Assembly (NCBI RefSeq): GCF_035917675.1
Contig: NZ_CP109104.1
Location: forward strand, 2,914,001 to 2,978,000
DNA from: Streptomyces sp. NBC_01775
Lineage (GTDB): Bacteria > Actinomycetota > Actinomycetes > Streptomycetales > Streptomycetaceae
Reading direction: 5' to 3'
Length of the DNA: 64,000 nt
The notes under the pieces are model-generated. The model was not told where the DNA came from. It made no database searches and worked only from the letters and a program-made list of their open reading frames with translations. Shown here in pieces: positions 37,901 through 47,031 of this stretch; within the stretch, counting starts at the first letter, position 1; each line of letters starts with the position of its first letter. A program made the translations under genes and the position numbers.

Positions 37901-40303
37901 GTGCGGGGGCGGGTGCTGAGCGGGCGGTACGAGCTGGTGGACAAGCTCGGCGCCGGAGGCATGGGCGAGGTCTGGCGGGCCCGCGACGGTGACCTGGGGC
38001 GCGAGGTCGCCCTCAAGCTGTTCTCCCCGCCCCAGGACGTCCAGGGCGAAGAACGCACGGAACTGCTGGGCCGCTTCCGCCGTGAGGCCCGCGCGGCGGC
38101 GGCCCTCGACAGCCCGCACATCGCCACCATCCACGACCACGGCGCGCACGACGGCACCCCGTACCTCGTGATGGAGCTGATCGAGGGCCGCTCGCTGGAG
38201 CAGGTGCTGCGCGACGACGGCCGCGTGCCCGTGCGGCAGGCCCTCGACTGGGCCGCACAGATCTGCCGGGGCCTGGGCACCGCGCACGCGGCGGGCGTCG
38301 TCCACCGCGACATCAAGCCCGCCAACATCATGGTGCGCCCGGACGGCACGGCCGTCGTCCTCGACTTCGGCATCGCCAAGTTCCAGGAGGCCGTCGAGGC
38401 GGAGTCGAAGCTGACCCGCACGGGACACATGCCGCTGGGCAGCGTGCTCTACATGGCGCCGGAGCGGTTCCGCATGGAGCCGGGTGACGGGCGCGAGGAC
38501 CTGTACGCGCTGGGCTGCGTGCTCTACGAACTCCTCATCGGGCGCCCGCCGTACGTCGGCCCCGCGGCCGGGGTGATGTACAACCACCTCAACGACGTGC
38601 CGCTGCGCCCGAGCAGGGCACGCGCCGAACTCTCCGTCCACGTCGACCGGTTGATCCTGGACCTGATGGCCAAGCGGGCCGACGACCGACCGGCTGACGC
38701 GCAGGAGGCACGGGCGCGGCTCGTGGCGCTCCGGGCGGATATACAGGAGCCGGAAGAGGACGAGGAGGCAGTGGAACCGGAGGAGGCGGAGGCGGCCGAG
38801 GACTCCAGGGGGAACGAGGAAGCGGAGGGCGAGGCCGAGAACGCCGAGGGCGAGGCCGGGCCGGAAGCCGCCTCGGAGGCAGCGTCGGAGACAGCGGGGA
38901 AGGCCGCGGCGGAAGCAGAGGCAGAGGGGACGGCTGCGGCGGAGGCACCTGATGAGGTGCGTTCCGGCCCCGCACGCGGGAACAAGCCGGGCGCCGATCC
39001 CGCGCCCCGGCCCACCGCCACACCGAAGCTGAAGTCCTCGACGCCCGAGCTGAAGTCGTCCCCCGTCTCGCCCCGCAAGCCCGTACGCGCGCTCGTCGGC
39101 ATCTCACTCGGCGTGGTCCTGCTCGCGGGAGTGGGCGTCGCCATGGGGGTCGACGACGACTCGAAGGCTGACAAGGGCGAGGCCGATCCCCTGGCGCCGA
39201 CGGCGGCGCCGCGCGCCAGTTTCGACACGGACCCACCGGCGCCCGACCCGGAGGCCGAGTCCACGCCGGGCAGCGACGGGCCGGGCGAACACACCGTCGT
39301 CTACACCAGCCCGTCCGCGACCGGAGAGGACAGCGCCGCGCCGGTCAGGAAAGCTTTCGACCAGGCCCGGAAGTCCCTCGGGCTCAAGGCCGACGTCGAC
39401 GTGGTCGCCGTGGACAGCGACGCCATGGGCCTCGACGACATCGAGAAGCGGTATCCCGATGTCCTGGCCGTCATCGGAGAAACCTCCGGCACCTCCGCCG
39501 GTTCCGGTCCCGACGACTACGCCGGCCCCGACGGTGACGGGGAGACGCCGCCGGTCACGATCAGCACATGTGGCGAGCCCGGCGAGGACGAGGACCTGGA
39601 CACGGCCGGGAAGTACTCGTTCCGGCTCCAGCCCTCTCCCGGCCGCGTGGCCGCGCAGCTCGTCTCCTACCTGCGGCAGACCTACGGCGCGCGCAACCCG
39701 CTGGTCGGCGACTACGGACTGAGTGAGCAGTTCACCGAGCAGCTCCGCGAGGAGGCGTCCCGGAGCGGAGGGAAGGCCTCGGTCTTCCTCGACGACTCGG
39801 GCACCGATGACAACGGCCCGTCCCTCAACTCCCGGGTCAAGAAGGAGCACGCGGACGCCGTGCTGCTTCCGCAGTTCTCCTACAGCGGGGCGTTCGCGAC
39901 GGCGGACCTGCTGCGCTCGGAGTTCCGGGGCCCGGTGCTCGTTCCGCTCCCCGCGGCGGCGAACTGTGACCCCGATCTGGCCGACGTGCAGACCGAGGAG
40001 CCGGAGGGCCCGGAGGCGAAGGGCCTGCGCCGCTACCGTTCCTCGCCCCTCGGGTCGAAGGCGGCCAGGGCCCTCGAACACGACGCCGCGCTCGCCGTGG
40101 CCGCCGCGCTCGCCCGGCAGCAGAAGACCTCCTCGGGCGAGACGCGGCGCACGTCGCTGGCGGAGAACCTCAAGAAGGTCAAGGCCAAGGGCGAGCTCGG
40201 CACCGTCGCCTTCGACGCGCGCGGCTTCGCGAAGGACCGCCCGCTCTGGATCGACCGCTTCGACGGCAAGCGATGGCACGAGGAGCGACGGCTCGCCCCT
40301 TGA
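37901..40303 (+). CDS. Membrane Ser/Thr protein kinase fused to an extracellular solute-binding-like domain
   Basis: The GTG at 37901 sits behind a G-rich site 40 bases after glgB; the product has 800 residues. Residues 10-275 are a complete eukaryotic-type kinase: Gly loop GAGGMGEVW, ATP-binding Lys in VALKLF, catalytic VVHRDIKPANIM (Asp137), DFG in LDFGIAK and APE in MAPERF. A Glu/Ala-rich linker of about 110 residues leads to one membrane helix (about 397-417). The outer 380 residues resemble branched-chain amino acid ABC-type binding proteins (RLQPSPGRVAAQLVSYL and following). The architecture suggests ligand-sensing outside and phosphorylation inside. The position after glgB suggests, but does not prove, a link to glucan metabolism. 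Confidence 0.88.
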   Translation: MRGRVLSGRYELVDKLGAGGMGEVWRARDGDLGREVALKLFSPPQDVQGEERTELLGRFRREARAAAALDSPHIATIHDHGAHDGTPYLVMELIEGRSLEQVLRDDGRVPVRQALDWAAQICRGLGTAHAAGVVHRDIKPANIMVRPDGTAVVLDFGIAKFQEAVEAESKLTRTGHMPLGSVLYMAPERFRMEPGDGREDLYALGCVLYELLIGRPPYVGPAAGVMYNHLNDVPLRPSRARAELSVHVDRLILDLMAKRADDRPADAQEARARLVALRADIQEPEEDEEAVEPEEAEAAEDSRGNEEAEGEAENAEGEAGPEAASEAASETAGKAAAEAEAEGTAAAEAPDEVRSGPARGNKPGADPAPRPTATPKLKSSTPELKSSPVSPRKPVRALVGISLGVVLLAGVGVAMGVDDDSKADKGEADPLAPTAAPRASFDTDPPAPDPEAESTPGSDGPGEHTVVYTSPSATGEDSAAPVRKAFDQARKSLGLKADVDVVAVDSDAMGLDDIEKRYPDVLAVIGETSGTSAGSGPDDYAGPDGDGETPPVTISTCGEPGEDEDLDTAGKYSFRLQPSPGRVAAQLVSYLRQTYGARNPLVGDYGLSEQFTEQLREEASRSGGKASVFLDDSGTDDNGPSLNSRVKKEHADAVLLPQFSYSGAFATADLLRSEFRGPVLVPLPAAANCDPDLADVQTEEPEGPEAKGLRRYRSSPLGSKAARALEHDAALAVAAALARQQKTSSGETRRTSLAENLKKVKAKGELGTVAFDARGFAKDRPLWIDRFDGKRWHEERRLAP

Positions 40304-40321
40304 CGACGTCCCCGACGTACT

Positions 40322-40365
40322 CCGGCCGGGTAGGCGGCCCCGGTCGGGGCCGCCTGCCCGGCCGG
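40322..40365. terminator. Bidirectional intrinsic terminator
   Basis: A 20-base-pair inverted repeat with one mismatch (CCGGCCGGGTAGGCGGCCCC against its near complement) and a GGTC loop lies between the convergent kinase and dctA genes. Confidence 0.88.
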
Positions 40366-40378
40366 GCAGAGGCAGTCG

Positions 40379-41833
40379 TCAGGCCTTGACCTTGCCGGCC
40401 TTGACGGTGCTGACGGGCGCCGGGCCGGAGTCCGGCGCGGGCACCGGGGCTTCCCCGGACTGGCCGGGGCCCACCGGGTCGTGGCTCGGCGCCGGACCGT
40501 ATTCGGTGTCCAGGGTCCGCTCGTCGAACGGCACCCGTCCGGCCAGCACCTCCGCGACCCGGGCCTTGTCGATCTCCTTGGTCCAGGTGCCGATCAGCAC
40601 GGTGGCCACGGCGTTGCCCGCGAAGTTGGTCAGCGCACGGGCCTCGCTCATGAAGCGGTCGATGCCGACGATCAGGCCGACCCCGTCGACCAGCTCGGGC
40701 CGGTGCGACTGGAGGCCGCCCGCGAGGGTGGCCAGGCCCGCGCCGGTGACGCCGGCCGCGCCCTTGGAGGCGATGAACATGAAGATGAGCAGCGGGATCT
40801 GCTCGCCGATGGACAGCGGATCACCGGTGGCCTCGGCGACGAAGATCGAGGCCATCGTCAGGTAGATCATCGTGCCGTCGAGGTTGAAGGAGTAACCGGT
40901 CGGAACGGTGATGCCGACGACCGGCTTGCTGACGCCCAGGTGCTCCATCTTCGCGATCAGCCGGGGCAGCGCCGACTCCGAGGAGGAGGTCGACAAGATC
41001 AGCAGGAACTCCCGGCCGAGGTACTTCAGCAGCGAGAAGAGGTTGATGCCGGTGAAGAGCCGCAGGATCGTTCCGAGCACGATGAAGACGAACAGGAAAC
41101 AGGTGATGTAGAAGCCGATCATGATGACCGCGAGGGACTTCAGCGCGTCCACACCGGTCTCCCCGACCACCGCCGCCATCGCGCCGAAGGCGCCGACCGG
41201 CGCGACCCACATGACCATCGCGAGCACCCGGAAGACCAGCTTCTGGATGTGCCCGATACCCCGCAGCACCGGCTCGCCCGCCGAGCCCATGCCCTGGAGG
41301 GCGAAGCCGACGAGCAGCGCGATCAGCAGCGTCTGGAGAACCGAGTCCCCGGTGAAGGCGGAGACCATGGTGGTGGGGATCATGCCCATCAGGAAGTCGG
41401 TCAGGCCCTCACCGCCCTTGGCCTGCGAGGCGCCCGCGTCCCGTGCCGCCTCGGTCAGGTGCAGCCCCTGACCGGGCTCCAGGATGTTGCCGACGACCAG
41501 CCCGATCGCCAGCGCGACCAGCGACATCAGCATGAAGTAGCCGAGCGCGAGCCCGCCGACCGCGCCGACCTTGGCGGCCTTGCGGACCGAGCCGATGCCC
41601 AGCACGATCGTGCAGAAGATGATCGGCGAGATCATCATCTTGATGAGGTTGACGAATCCCTCGCCCAGGGGCTTCAGCTCGGTTGCCACCCCTGGCGCGA
41701 CCAGGCCGAGTGTCACGCCGAGCACCACGGCGGCGATCACCGCGATGTAGAGGTAGTGGGTGCGATCCTTTCGCGCCTTCGGTGCGGCCGGCGCTGTGTC
41801 TGCGGCGGCCTGCGGCGGTGTCTTCTTCGACAC
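40379..41833 (-). CDS. dctA: C4-dicarboxylate/proton or sodium symporter DctA
   Basis: A GTG start gives 484 residues of the DAACS glutamate/dicarboxylate symporter family. The first 25 residues are a polar tail. Helical segments follow, including VNLIKMMISPIIFCTIVLGI, the Ser-rich re-entrant loop LSTSSSESALPRL and the substrate/ion site VPTGYSFNLDGTMIYLTMA. A Pro-rich cytoplasmic tail ends the protein. It imports succinate, fumarate, malate or aspartate. The gene is divergent from a CitA/CitB-type two-component system 166 bases away, the usual control partner for such transporters. Confidence 0.93.
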   Translation of the reverse strand: MSKKTPPQAAADTAPAAPKARKDRTHYLYIAVIAAVVLGVTLGLVAPGVATELKPLGEGFVNLIKMMISPIIFCTIVLGIGSVRKAAKVGAVGGLALGYFMLMSLVALAIGLVVGNILEPGQGLHLTEAARDAGASQAKGGEGLTDFLMGMIPTTMVSAFTGDSVLQTLLIALLVGFALQGMGSAGEPVLRGIGHIQKLVFRVLAMVMWVAPVGAFGAMAAVVGETGVDALKSLAVIMIGFYITCFLFVFIVLGTILRLFTGINLFSLLKYLGREFLLILSTSSSESALPRLIAKMEHLGVSKPVVGITVPTGYSFNLDGTMIYLTMASIFVAEATGDPLSIGEQIPLLIFMFIASKGAAGVTGAGLATLAGGLQSHRPELVDGVGLIVGIDRFMSEARALTNFAGNAVATVLIGTWTKEIDKARVAEVLAGRVPFDERTLDTEYGPAPSHDPVGPGQSGEAPVPAPDSGPAPVSTVKAGKVKA

Positions 41834-41954
41834 GTCGGCGGCTCCTCGTCAGTGGGTCGGTTCCGCCCGGTCGCCCGTTTACGGGGCGGCAATCGCGGAT
41901 GCGGATCGTGTTAATTCCCGGTGACTATGCAGCAAGGTGCGACCGGCGTCACCC

Positions 41955-41972
41955 TTACGTGCATTACGTGCA
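41955..41972. promoter_or_regulatory. Tandem TTACGTGCA repeats, candidate response-regulator site
   Basis: Two directly adjacent copies of the nine-base word TTACGTGCA lie 28 bases upstream of the sensor kinase start, in the region shared with divergent dctA. Direct repeats are a common binding pattern for response regulators, so this may be where the adjacent regulator acts. The link is inferred from position. Confidence 0.4.
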
Positions 41973-41999
41973 CGTGAACCGGAGCGGCAGACTGAAACC

Positions 42000-43637
42000 A
42001 TGCGTGTCCCCCGTCCCCGCACCCCCGCGCGATCCCGCCCCCGCAGCCTGGCGGGACAGCTGTTCGCCATGCAGGTGGTGCTGGTCGCGGCCGTCGTCGC
42101 GGGGTGCGCGGTCTTCACGTACCTCTCCGCCCGGTCGCAGGCCCGGGACGCGGCCACCCACCAGGCGCGGGCGACCACCCAGGCCGTGGCCGACTCACCC
42201 TCCGTGCACGAGGCGATCCGCTCCCCGGACCCCAGCGCGCGGCTCCAGCCGTACGCGGAGCGGGTACGGCGGGATACCGGAGTCACCTTCGTGACGATCA
42301 TGGACACCGACCGCACCCGCTGGACCCACCCCGACAAGCGGCGCATCGGCGAGCGCTTCGTCGGCCACATCGGGCCCGCGCTCAAGGGCCGCATCTTCGA
42401 CGAGACCTACACCGGCACCCTCGGCCCCTCCGTGCGGGTCGTCACCCCCGTCCGGGAGGCCGGGCCCGGCGGCCGGATCGTCGGCCTGGTCAGCGCGGGC
42501 ATCGCCGTGGACACCATCGGCAAGCGGGTCAGCGACCAGCTCACCGTGCTGCTCGCGGTCGCGGGGGGAGCACTGGCGCTCGGCGGCCTGGGCACATACG
42601 TGATCAACGCCCGGCTGCGCCGCCACACCCACGGCATGAACGCGGCCGAGCTGAGCCGGATGCACGACTACCACCACGCGACGCTGCACGCGGTACGCGA
42701 GGGGCTGCTGATGCTGGACGGACAGCGCAGGGTCGCGCTCGTCAACGACGGCGCACGCGAGCTGCTCGGCCTCAGCGGCCAGGGCGAGCTGGTGGGCCGC
42801 GACGTGGCGGGCCTCGGCCTGCCGAAGCAGCTGACCGGCGCGCTGCTGGCGTCCGAGCCGCGGGTGGACGAGGTCCACCTGACCGGGCAGCGCGTGGTCG
42901 TCGTCAACACCTCGCCGGTCGACGGCGGCGAGCGTCGCGGCACGGTCGTCACCCTGCGCGACCACACCGAGCTCCAGGCGCTCACGGGCGAGCTGGACTC
43001 GGTACGCGGCTTCACCGAAGCGCTCCGCTCCCAGGCCCACGAGGCCGCCAACCGCCTCCACACCGTCGTCTCCCTGATCGAGCTGGGCCGCGTGGAGGAA
43101 GCGGTGCACTTCGCCACGGAAGAGCTGGAGCTGGCGCAGGCGCTGACGGATCAGGTCGTCACGGCGGTGGGCGAGCCGGTGCTGGCCGCGCTTTTGCTGG
43201 GGAAGGCGGCCCAGGCGAACGAGCGGGGGGTCGAGTTGGCGCTCACCCCCGACTCGCACGTCGACGACGTGGCCGGGCTGCCCGCCCGGGAGCTGGTGAC
43301 GGTCCTGGGCAACCTCATCGACAACGCGGTCGAGGCAGCGTCGAGCGTCCCCCAGCCCCGCCCGTTCCTCCGGGGCCCCCGGGTCACCGTCACCATCCAG
43401 CGCACCCCGGCCCCCGAGCTCCTGATCAAGGTCGCGGACAATGGGCCGGGGCTCCCTCCGGGCGCGGGTGACACCCTCTTCGAGCGTGGCTGGTCCACCA
43501 AGCCGGGCGGCGGTATCGGGCTGGCGCTCGTCCGGCAGACCGCGCGTCGGCACGGCGGGGACGTCACCGCGAGTCAACGACCGGACGGCGGCGCGGAGTT
43601 CATCGTCCGGCTGCCGCTCCCCGGGGAGGGAACATGA
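42000..43637 (+). CDS. Sensor histidine kinase, CitA/DcuS type
   Basis: A 545-residue membrane sensor. A first helix (about residues 20-42) and a second (about 177-200) enclose an extracellular PDC/sCache domain with the DTDRTRWTHPDKRRIGERF segment typical of citrate and dicarboxylate sensors. A PAS domain follows. The phosphoacceptor region is SQAHEAANRLHTVVSLIELG, the diagnostic form of the CitA/DcuS group. The ATPase has NLIDNAVEA, DNGPGLP and GGIGLALVRQ. It probably senses an external C4-dicarboxylate or citrate and signals to the regulator encoded next, whose ATG overlaps its stop. Confidence 0.93.
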   Translation: MRVPRPRTPARSRPRSLAGQLFAMQVVLVAAVVAGCAVFTYLSARSQARDAATHQARATTQAVADSPSVHEAIRSPDPSARLQPYAERVRRDTGVTFVTIMDTDRTRWTHPDKRRIGERFVGHIGPALKGRIFDETYTGTLGPSVRVVTPVREAGPGGRIVGLVSAGIAVDTIGKRVSDQLTVLLAVAGGALALGGLGTYVINARLRRHTHGMNAAELSRMHDYHHATLHAVREGLLMLDGQRRVALVNDGARELLGLSGQGELVGRDVAGLGLPKQLTGALLASEPRVDEVHLTGQRVVVVNTSPVDGGERRGTVVTLRDHTELQALTGELDSVRGFTEALRSQAHEAANRLHTVVSLIELGRVEEAVHFATEELELAQALTDQVVTAVGEPVLAALLLGKAAQANERGVELALTPDSHVDDVAGLPARELVTVLGNLIDNAVEAASSVPQPRPFLRGPRVTVTIQRTPAPELLIKVADNGPGLPPGAGDTLFERGWSTKPGGGIGLALVRQTARRHGGDVTASQRPDGGAEFIVRLPLPGEGT

Positions 43638-44347
43638 CCCTGCGCGTCCTCGTCGTCGAAGACGACCCCGTCGCGGCGGACGCCCACGCGCTGTACGTCA
43701 CGCGCGTGCCCGGCTTCAAGGTCGCGGCGGTGGCGCACACGCGCGCGGAGGCCGTCCGGGCGCTGGAGGAACAAGGGCCGGTGGACCTGATCCTGCTGGA
43801 TCTGTATCTGCCCGACGGCAGCGGGCTGGAGCTGCTGCGTTCGCTGCGCACGGCCGGGCACGGGGCCGACGTGTTCGCGGTGACCTCGGCACGGGATCTG
43901 ACGGTGATCCGGGAGGGCGTCTCGCTCGGCGTGGTACAGCACGTGCTGAAGCCGTTCACGTTCCGGTCGCTGAGCGACCGCCTGCTGCGCTACGCGGACT
44001 TCCGTACGACCGCCGAGGCGAGCAGCGAGGCATCCAGCCAGGACGAGGTGGACCACGCGCTCTCGGTGCTGCGCGCGGCACCCGCGTCCTCCGCGCTGCC
44101 CAAGGGGCTGAGCTCGGGCACGCTCGCCAGGGTGACGACCGAGCTGCGCGACTCGGCGCGGGAGGGGCTGACGGCGAGTGAGGCGGCCGTGCGGATCGGC
44201 ATGAACAGGATCACCGCGCGCCGCTATCTCGAACACCTCGTCGCCACGGGGCACGCGGACCGCCGGCAGCGGTACGGGCTGGTGGGGCGGCCCGAGCACC
44301 ACTATGTGTGGCGCTCCGGCACGGCGAGTGACAGTAAAGCTCCCTGA
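43634..44347 (+). CDS. Response regulator, CitB/DcuR type
   Basis: A 237-residue regulator with an ATGA overlap to its kinase. The receiver domain has the acidic pair in VVEDDP, the phosphorylated Asp56 in LLDLYLPDGSG, Thr in AVTSARD and Lys in VLKPFTF. The C-terminal part (about residues 150-225) is a helix-turn-helix of the CitB/DcuR kind (GLTASEAAVRIGMNRITARRYLEHL in two helices), not the common LuxR or OmpR type. It is expected to control the divergent dctA, possibly through the TTACGTGCA repeats. Confidence 0.92.
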   Translation: MTLRVLVVEDDPVAADAHALYVTRVPGFKVAAVAHTRAEAVRALEEQGPVDLILLDLYLPDGSGLELLRSLRTAGHGADVFAVTSARDLTVIREGVSLGVVQHVLKPFTFRSLSDRLLRYADFRTTAEASSEASSQDEVDHALSVLRAAPASSALPKGLSSGTLARVTTELRDSAREGLTASEAAVRIGMNRITARRYLEHLVATGHADRRQRYGLVGRPEHHYVWRSGTASDSKAP

Positions 44348-44363
44348 CGTTTCTGTCCGCTCC

Positions 44364-44379
44364 TATTGTCTATACCAAT
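44364..44379. promoter_or_regulatory. DasR-responsive-element-like site upstream of chitinase
   Basis: TATTGTCTATACCAAT matches the GntR-type DasR consensus ACTGGTCTAGACCAGT at 11 of 16 positions, including most of the central TGGTCTAGACCA. It lies 55 bases upstream of the secreted chitinase start. DasR binds such sites before chitin and N-acetylglucosamine genes in streptomycetes. Confidence 0.55.
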
Positions 44380-44433
44380 ACTTCCTCGCTAGCGTGCGGC
44401 GGCACCAACCGGTCTTCCGACAGGGAGAGTCAC

Positions 44434-45474
44434 GTGTCCCCCCACACCACCCCCCACCGCCGCAGCAAGGCCCGCCGCAGACTCACCATAGGTCTGGGAG
44501 CGGGAGTCGCCGCCGTCATCGCCGCCTCGGCGCCGGCGGTGAACGCCCAGGCCTCACCCGAAGGCCCGGACGACGCCAAGGCCGCGACGCCCAGCGGCAT
44601 GAACGGCCCCTACCTCTACCTGGGTTGGGGCAACCCGCCGGACCCGGTCTCTTTCCTGAAGGAGACCGGCACCAAGCAGCTGACCATGGCCTTCATCCTC
44701 TCGGACGGCGGCTGCTCCCCCGCCTGGGACGGACAGCGTCCGCTCGGCGGCGGCCAGGACGAGCAGGCCATCAAGGCGATCCAGCAGGCGGGCGGCGATG
44801 TGACGCCGTCCATCGGCGGCTGGAGCGGCAACAAGCTGGGCGAGGCGTGCTCCAGCGCGCAGGACCTGGCGGGCGCCTACCAGAAGGTCATCGACGCCTA
44901 CGGGCTCAAGTCGATCGACATCGACATCGAGTCGAGCGAGGTCGAGAACGCCGAGGTGCGGCAGCGGGTCATCGACGCGCTGAAGATCGTCAAGGACAAG
45001 AACGCGGGCATCAAGGTCTATGTGACCTTCGGTACCACCACCAAGGGCCCGAACGAGAACGGCAAGGACCTGATCAACAAGGGTGCGGCGGCCAAGCTCG
45101 ACGTCGACGCCTGGACGGTCATGCCCTTCGACTTCGGCGACGGCACCACTGACATCGCGGGCGCCACCAAGTCCGCCGTCGACGGCCTCAAGGACCAGGT
45201 GAAGGCGGCCTACGGGCTCTCCGACGAGGAGGCGTACAAGAAGTCGGGCCTCTCCTCGATGAACGGCAAGACCGATGTCGAGGGCGAGTCGGTCTCCCCC
45301 GGTGACTTCCAGCAGATCGTGGACTACGCCAAGTCCAAGAATCTGTCCCGGGTGAGCTTCTGGTCCGTCAACCGCGACCGTCCCTGCGCGGGCGGCGGCG
45401 CGAGCGACTCGTGCAGCGGGATCGACCAACAGCAGTGGGAGTTCTCCAAGATCCTGGCCGGCTACGGGGGCTGA
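44434..45474 (+). CDS. Secreted GH18 chitinase-like protein
   Basis: The GTG follows AGGGAG; the product has 346 residues. The signal peptide starts with an Arg-rich, twin-arginine-like stretch and ends around AVNAQAS. The catalytic GH18 barrel motif reads KSIDIDIESSE, keeping Asp162, Asp164 and the acid Glu166 of DxxDxDxE. GGDVTPSIGGWSGN is the SxGG strand. There is no chitin-binding domain. This short form resembles the chitinase C-like or endo-beta-N-acetylglucosaminidase-like branch. A DasR-like site lies upstream. Activity on chitin is likely but not certain. Confidence 0.87.
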   Translation: MSPHTTPHRRSKARRRLTIGLGAGVAAVIAASAPAVNAQASPEGPDDAKAATPSGMNGPYLYLGWGNPPDPVSFLKETGTKQLTMAFILSDGGCSPAWDGQRPLGGGQDEQAIKAIQQAGGDVTPSIGGWSGNKLGEACSSAQDLAGAYQKVIDAYGLKSIDIDIESSEVENAEVRQRVIDALKIVKDKNAGIKVYVTFGTTTKGPNENGKDLINKGAAAKLDVDAWTVMPFDFGDGTTDIAGATKSAVDGLKDQVKAAYGLSDEEAYKKSGLSSMNGKTDVEGESVSPGDFQQIVDYAKSKNLSRVSFWSVNRDRPCAGGGASDSCSGIDQQQWEFSKILAGYGG

Positions 45475-45651
45475 CCGGACAACGACGAGGGGCGGCGCCG
45501 CCGATGGCAGCGCCGCCCCTCACCCGTTCCCCCGTCGGCGCCCGGTCCCCCGTCGCCCGCATCGCGCACCGATCAGCCGGCTCCGCCGTATTGACCTCGT
45601 GCCCGGGCAGCGTCACCGTACGGACACCAGCCTGGCCGAGGAGGTTGTGCC

Positions 45652-47031
45652 GTGCGCCGCCCCACCGCTCCGCGAACCAGAGTTCTCCTGCTGACCACCG
45701 CGCTCACCACGCTCGCCGCGAGCACGCTCGCCGCCTGCGGCGGGGGCGGTGGCGCCGGGGACAAGAACACCGTCCGGATCGCCTTCCACAAGGAGACCGA
45801 CAACAAGGTCACCTTCCGCGACGACTACCTCAAGTTCGTCGCGAAGAAGTTCGAGAAGCAGAACAAGGGCAAAAAGGTCGAGCTGGTGCCCATTCAGGCG
45901 CCGCAACAGGACTACTACACAAAGATCCAGCAGATGATGCGGTCTCCCAAGACCGCTCCGGACCTGGTCTACGAGGACACCTTCCTCATCAACTCCGACA
46001 TCAAGAGCGGCTATCTGCGGCCCCTGGACGACTATCTGGCCGACTGGAAGGACTGGAACCAGTTCGAGCCGGCGGCCAAGCGGGCGGCGAGCGCGGCGGA
46101 CGGCAAGACCTACGGCGTGCCCGACGGCACGGACACCCGCGGCCTGTGGTTCAACAAGAAGCTGTTCAAGAAGGCGGGGCTGCCCACCGACTGGGAGCCG
46201 AAGACCTGGGACGAGGTGCTGGATACCGCCCGCACCCTGAAGAAGAAGCTGCCCGGCGTCGTCCCGCTCAACGTCTTCGCGGGCAAGGGCGCCGGCGAGG
46301 CCACCGCCATGCAGGGCTTCGAGATGCTGCTCTACGGCACCGGCAAGAACCCCCTCTACGACCCGAAGGCCAAGAAGTGGGTCAAGGGCGGCAAGGGCTT
46401 CAAGGACAGCCTGGGCTTCCTCGACACCCTCTACGGCGAGAAGCTGGGCCCCTCGGCGGACCAGGCCGTCGATCCCAACGTCACCTCCGACGTGGCCACC
46501 GAGCTGCTGCCCAAGGGGAAGCTGGCGATCGCGCTGGACGGCTCCTGGCTCAGCCAGTTCTGGATCAAGACGGGCGGCAAGCCGTGGCCCGAGTGGAAGG
46601 AGACGATGGGCCTGACGCCGATGCCCACGCAAGGCGGCGCGGCGCCGGGCGAGGTCAGCATGTCGGGCGGGTGGACCTGGTCCATCCCGCAGAAGTCCCG
46701 CAACCCCGAGCTGGCCTGGAAGATGATCCGCACGATGCAGACCAAGCAGAAGGCGGTCGAGTGGTGCATCCGCGGCTCCCAGGTGGCCGTTCGCCAGGAC
46801 GTGGCCAAGGACCCGCGCTATCTGAAGTCGATGCCCGGCATCAAGTTCTTCACCGACCGGGTCGCCAACACCCACTACCGCCCGGCCCTGCCCGTCTATC
46901 CGCAGGTCTCCACGGCCATCACGGAGGCGACGGAGTCGGTGGCCACCGGTGACTCCTCGCCCGGGGAGGCCGCCAAGTCCTACGACGAGCAGCTCGACGG
47001 CATCGCCGACGGCGCCGTCATCGGCAAATGA
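45652..47031 (+). CDS. Sugar ABC transporter solute-binding lipoprotein (CUT1)
   Basis: A GTG with an AGGAGG site gives 459 residues. The signal peptide ends in a lipobox, STLAACGGG. The mature part is a family 1 extracellular solute-binding protein: PDLVYEDTFLINSDIKSGYL, YGVPDGTDTRGLWFNKKLF and ALDGSWLSQFW are typical. It captures an oligosaccharide and passes it to the two permeases encoded downstream. The stop overlaps the first permease in an ATGA. The substrate is unknown. As usual in streptomycetes no ATPase gene is present; a shared MsiK-type ATPase elsewhere is expected. Confidence 0.93.
   Translation: MRRPTAPRTRVLLLTTALTTLAASTLAACGGGGGAGDKNTVRIAFHKETDNKVTFRDDYLKFVAKKFEKQNKGKKVELVPIQAPQQDYYTKIQQMMRSPKTAPDLVYEDTFLINSDIKSGYLRPLDDYLADWKDWNQFEPAAKRAASAADGKTYGVPDGTDTRGLWFNKKLFKKAGLPTDWEPKTWDEVLDTARTLKKKLPGVVPLNVFAGKGAGEATAMQGFEMLLYGTGKNPLYDPKAKKWVKGGKGFKDSLGFLDTLYGEKLGPSADQAVDPNVTSDVATELLPKGKLAIALDGSWLSQFWIKTGGKPWPEWKETMGLTPMPTQGGAAPGEVSMSGGWTWSIPQKSRNPELAWKMIRTMQTKQKAVEWCIRGSQVAVRQDVAKDPRYLKSMPGIKFFTDRVANTHYRPALPVYPQVSTAITEATESVATGDSSPGEAAKSYDEQLDGIADGAVIGK

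Noticed and set aside
34684..38430. A 1248-codon open frame on the minus strand opposite mak and glgB
   Set aside because: Long antisense frames are expected at this GC content. It has no domain signature, and the plus-strand genes are certain.
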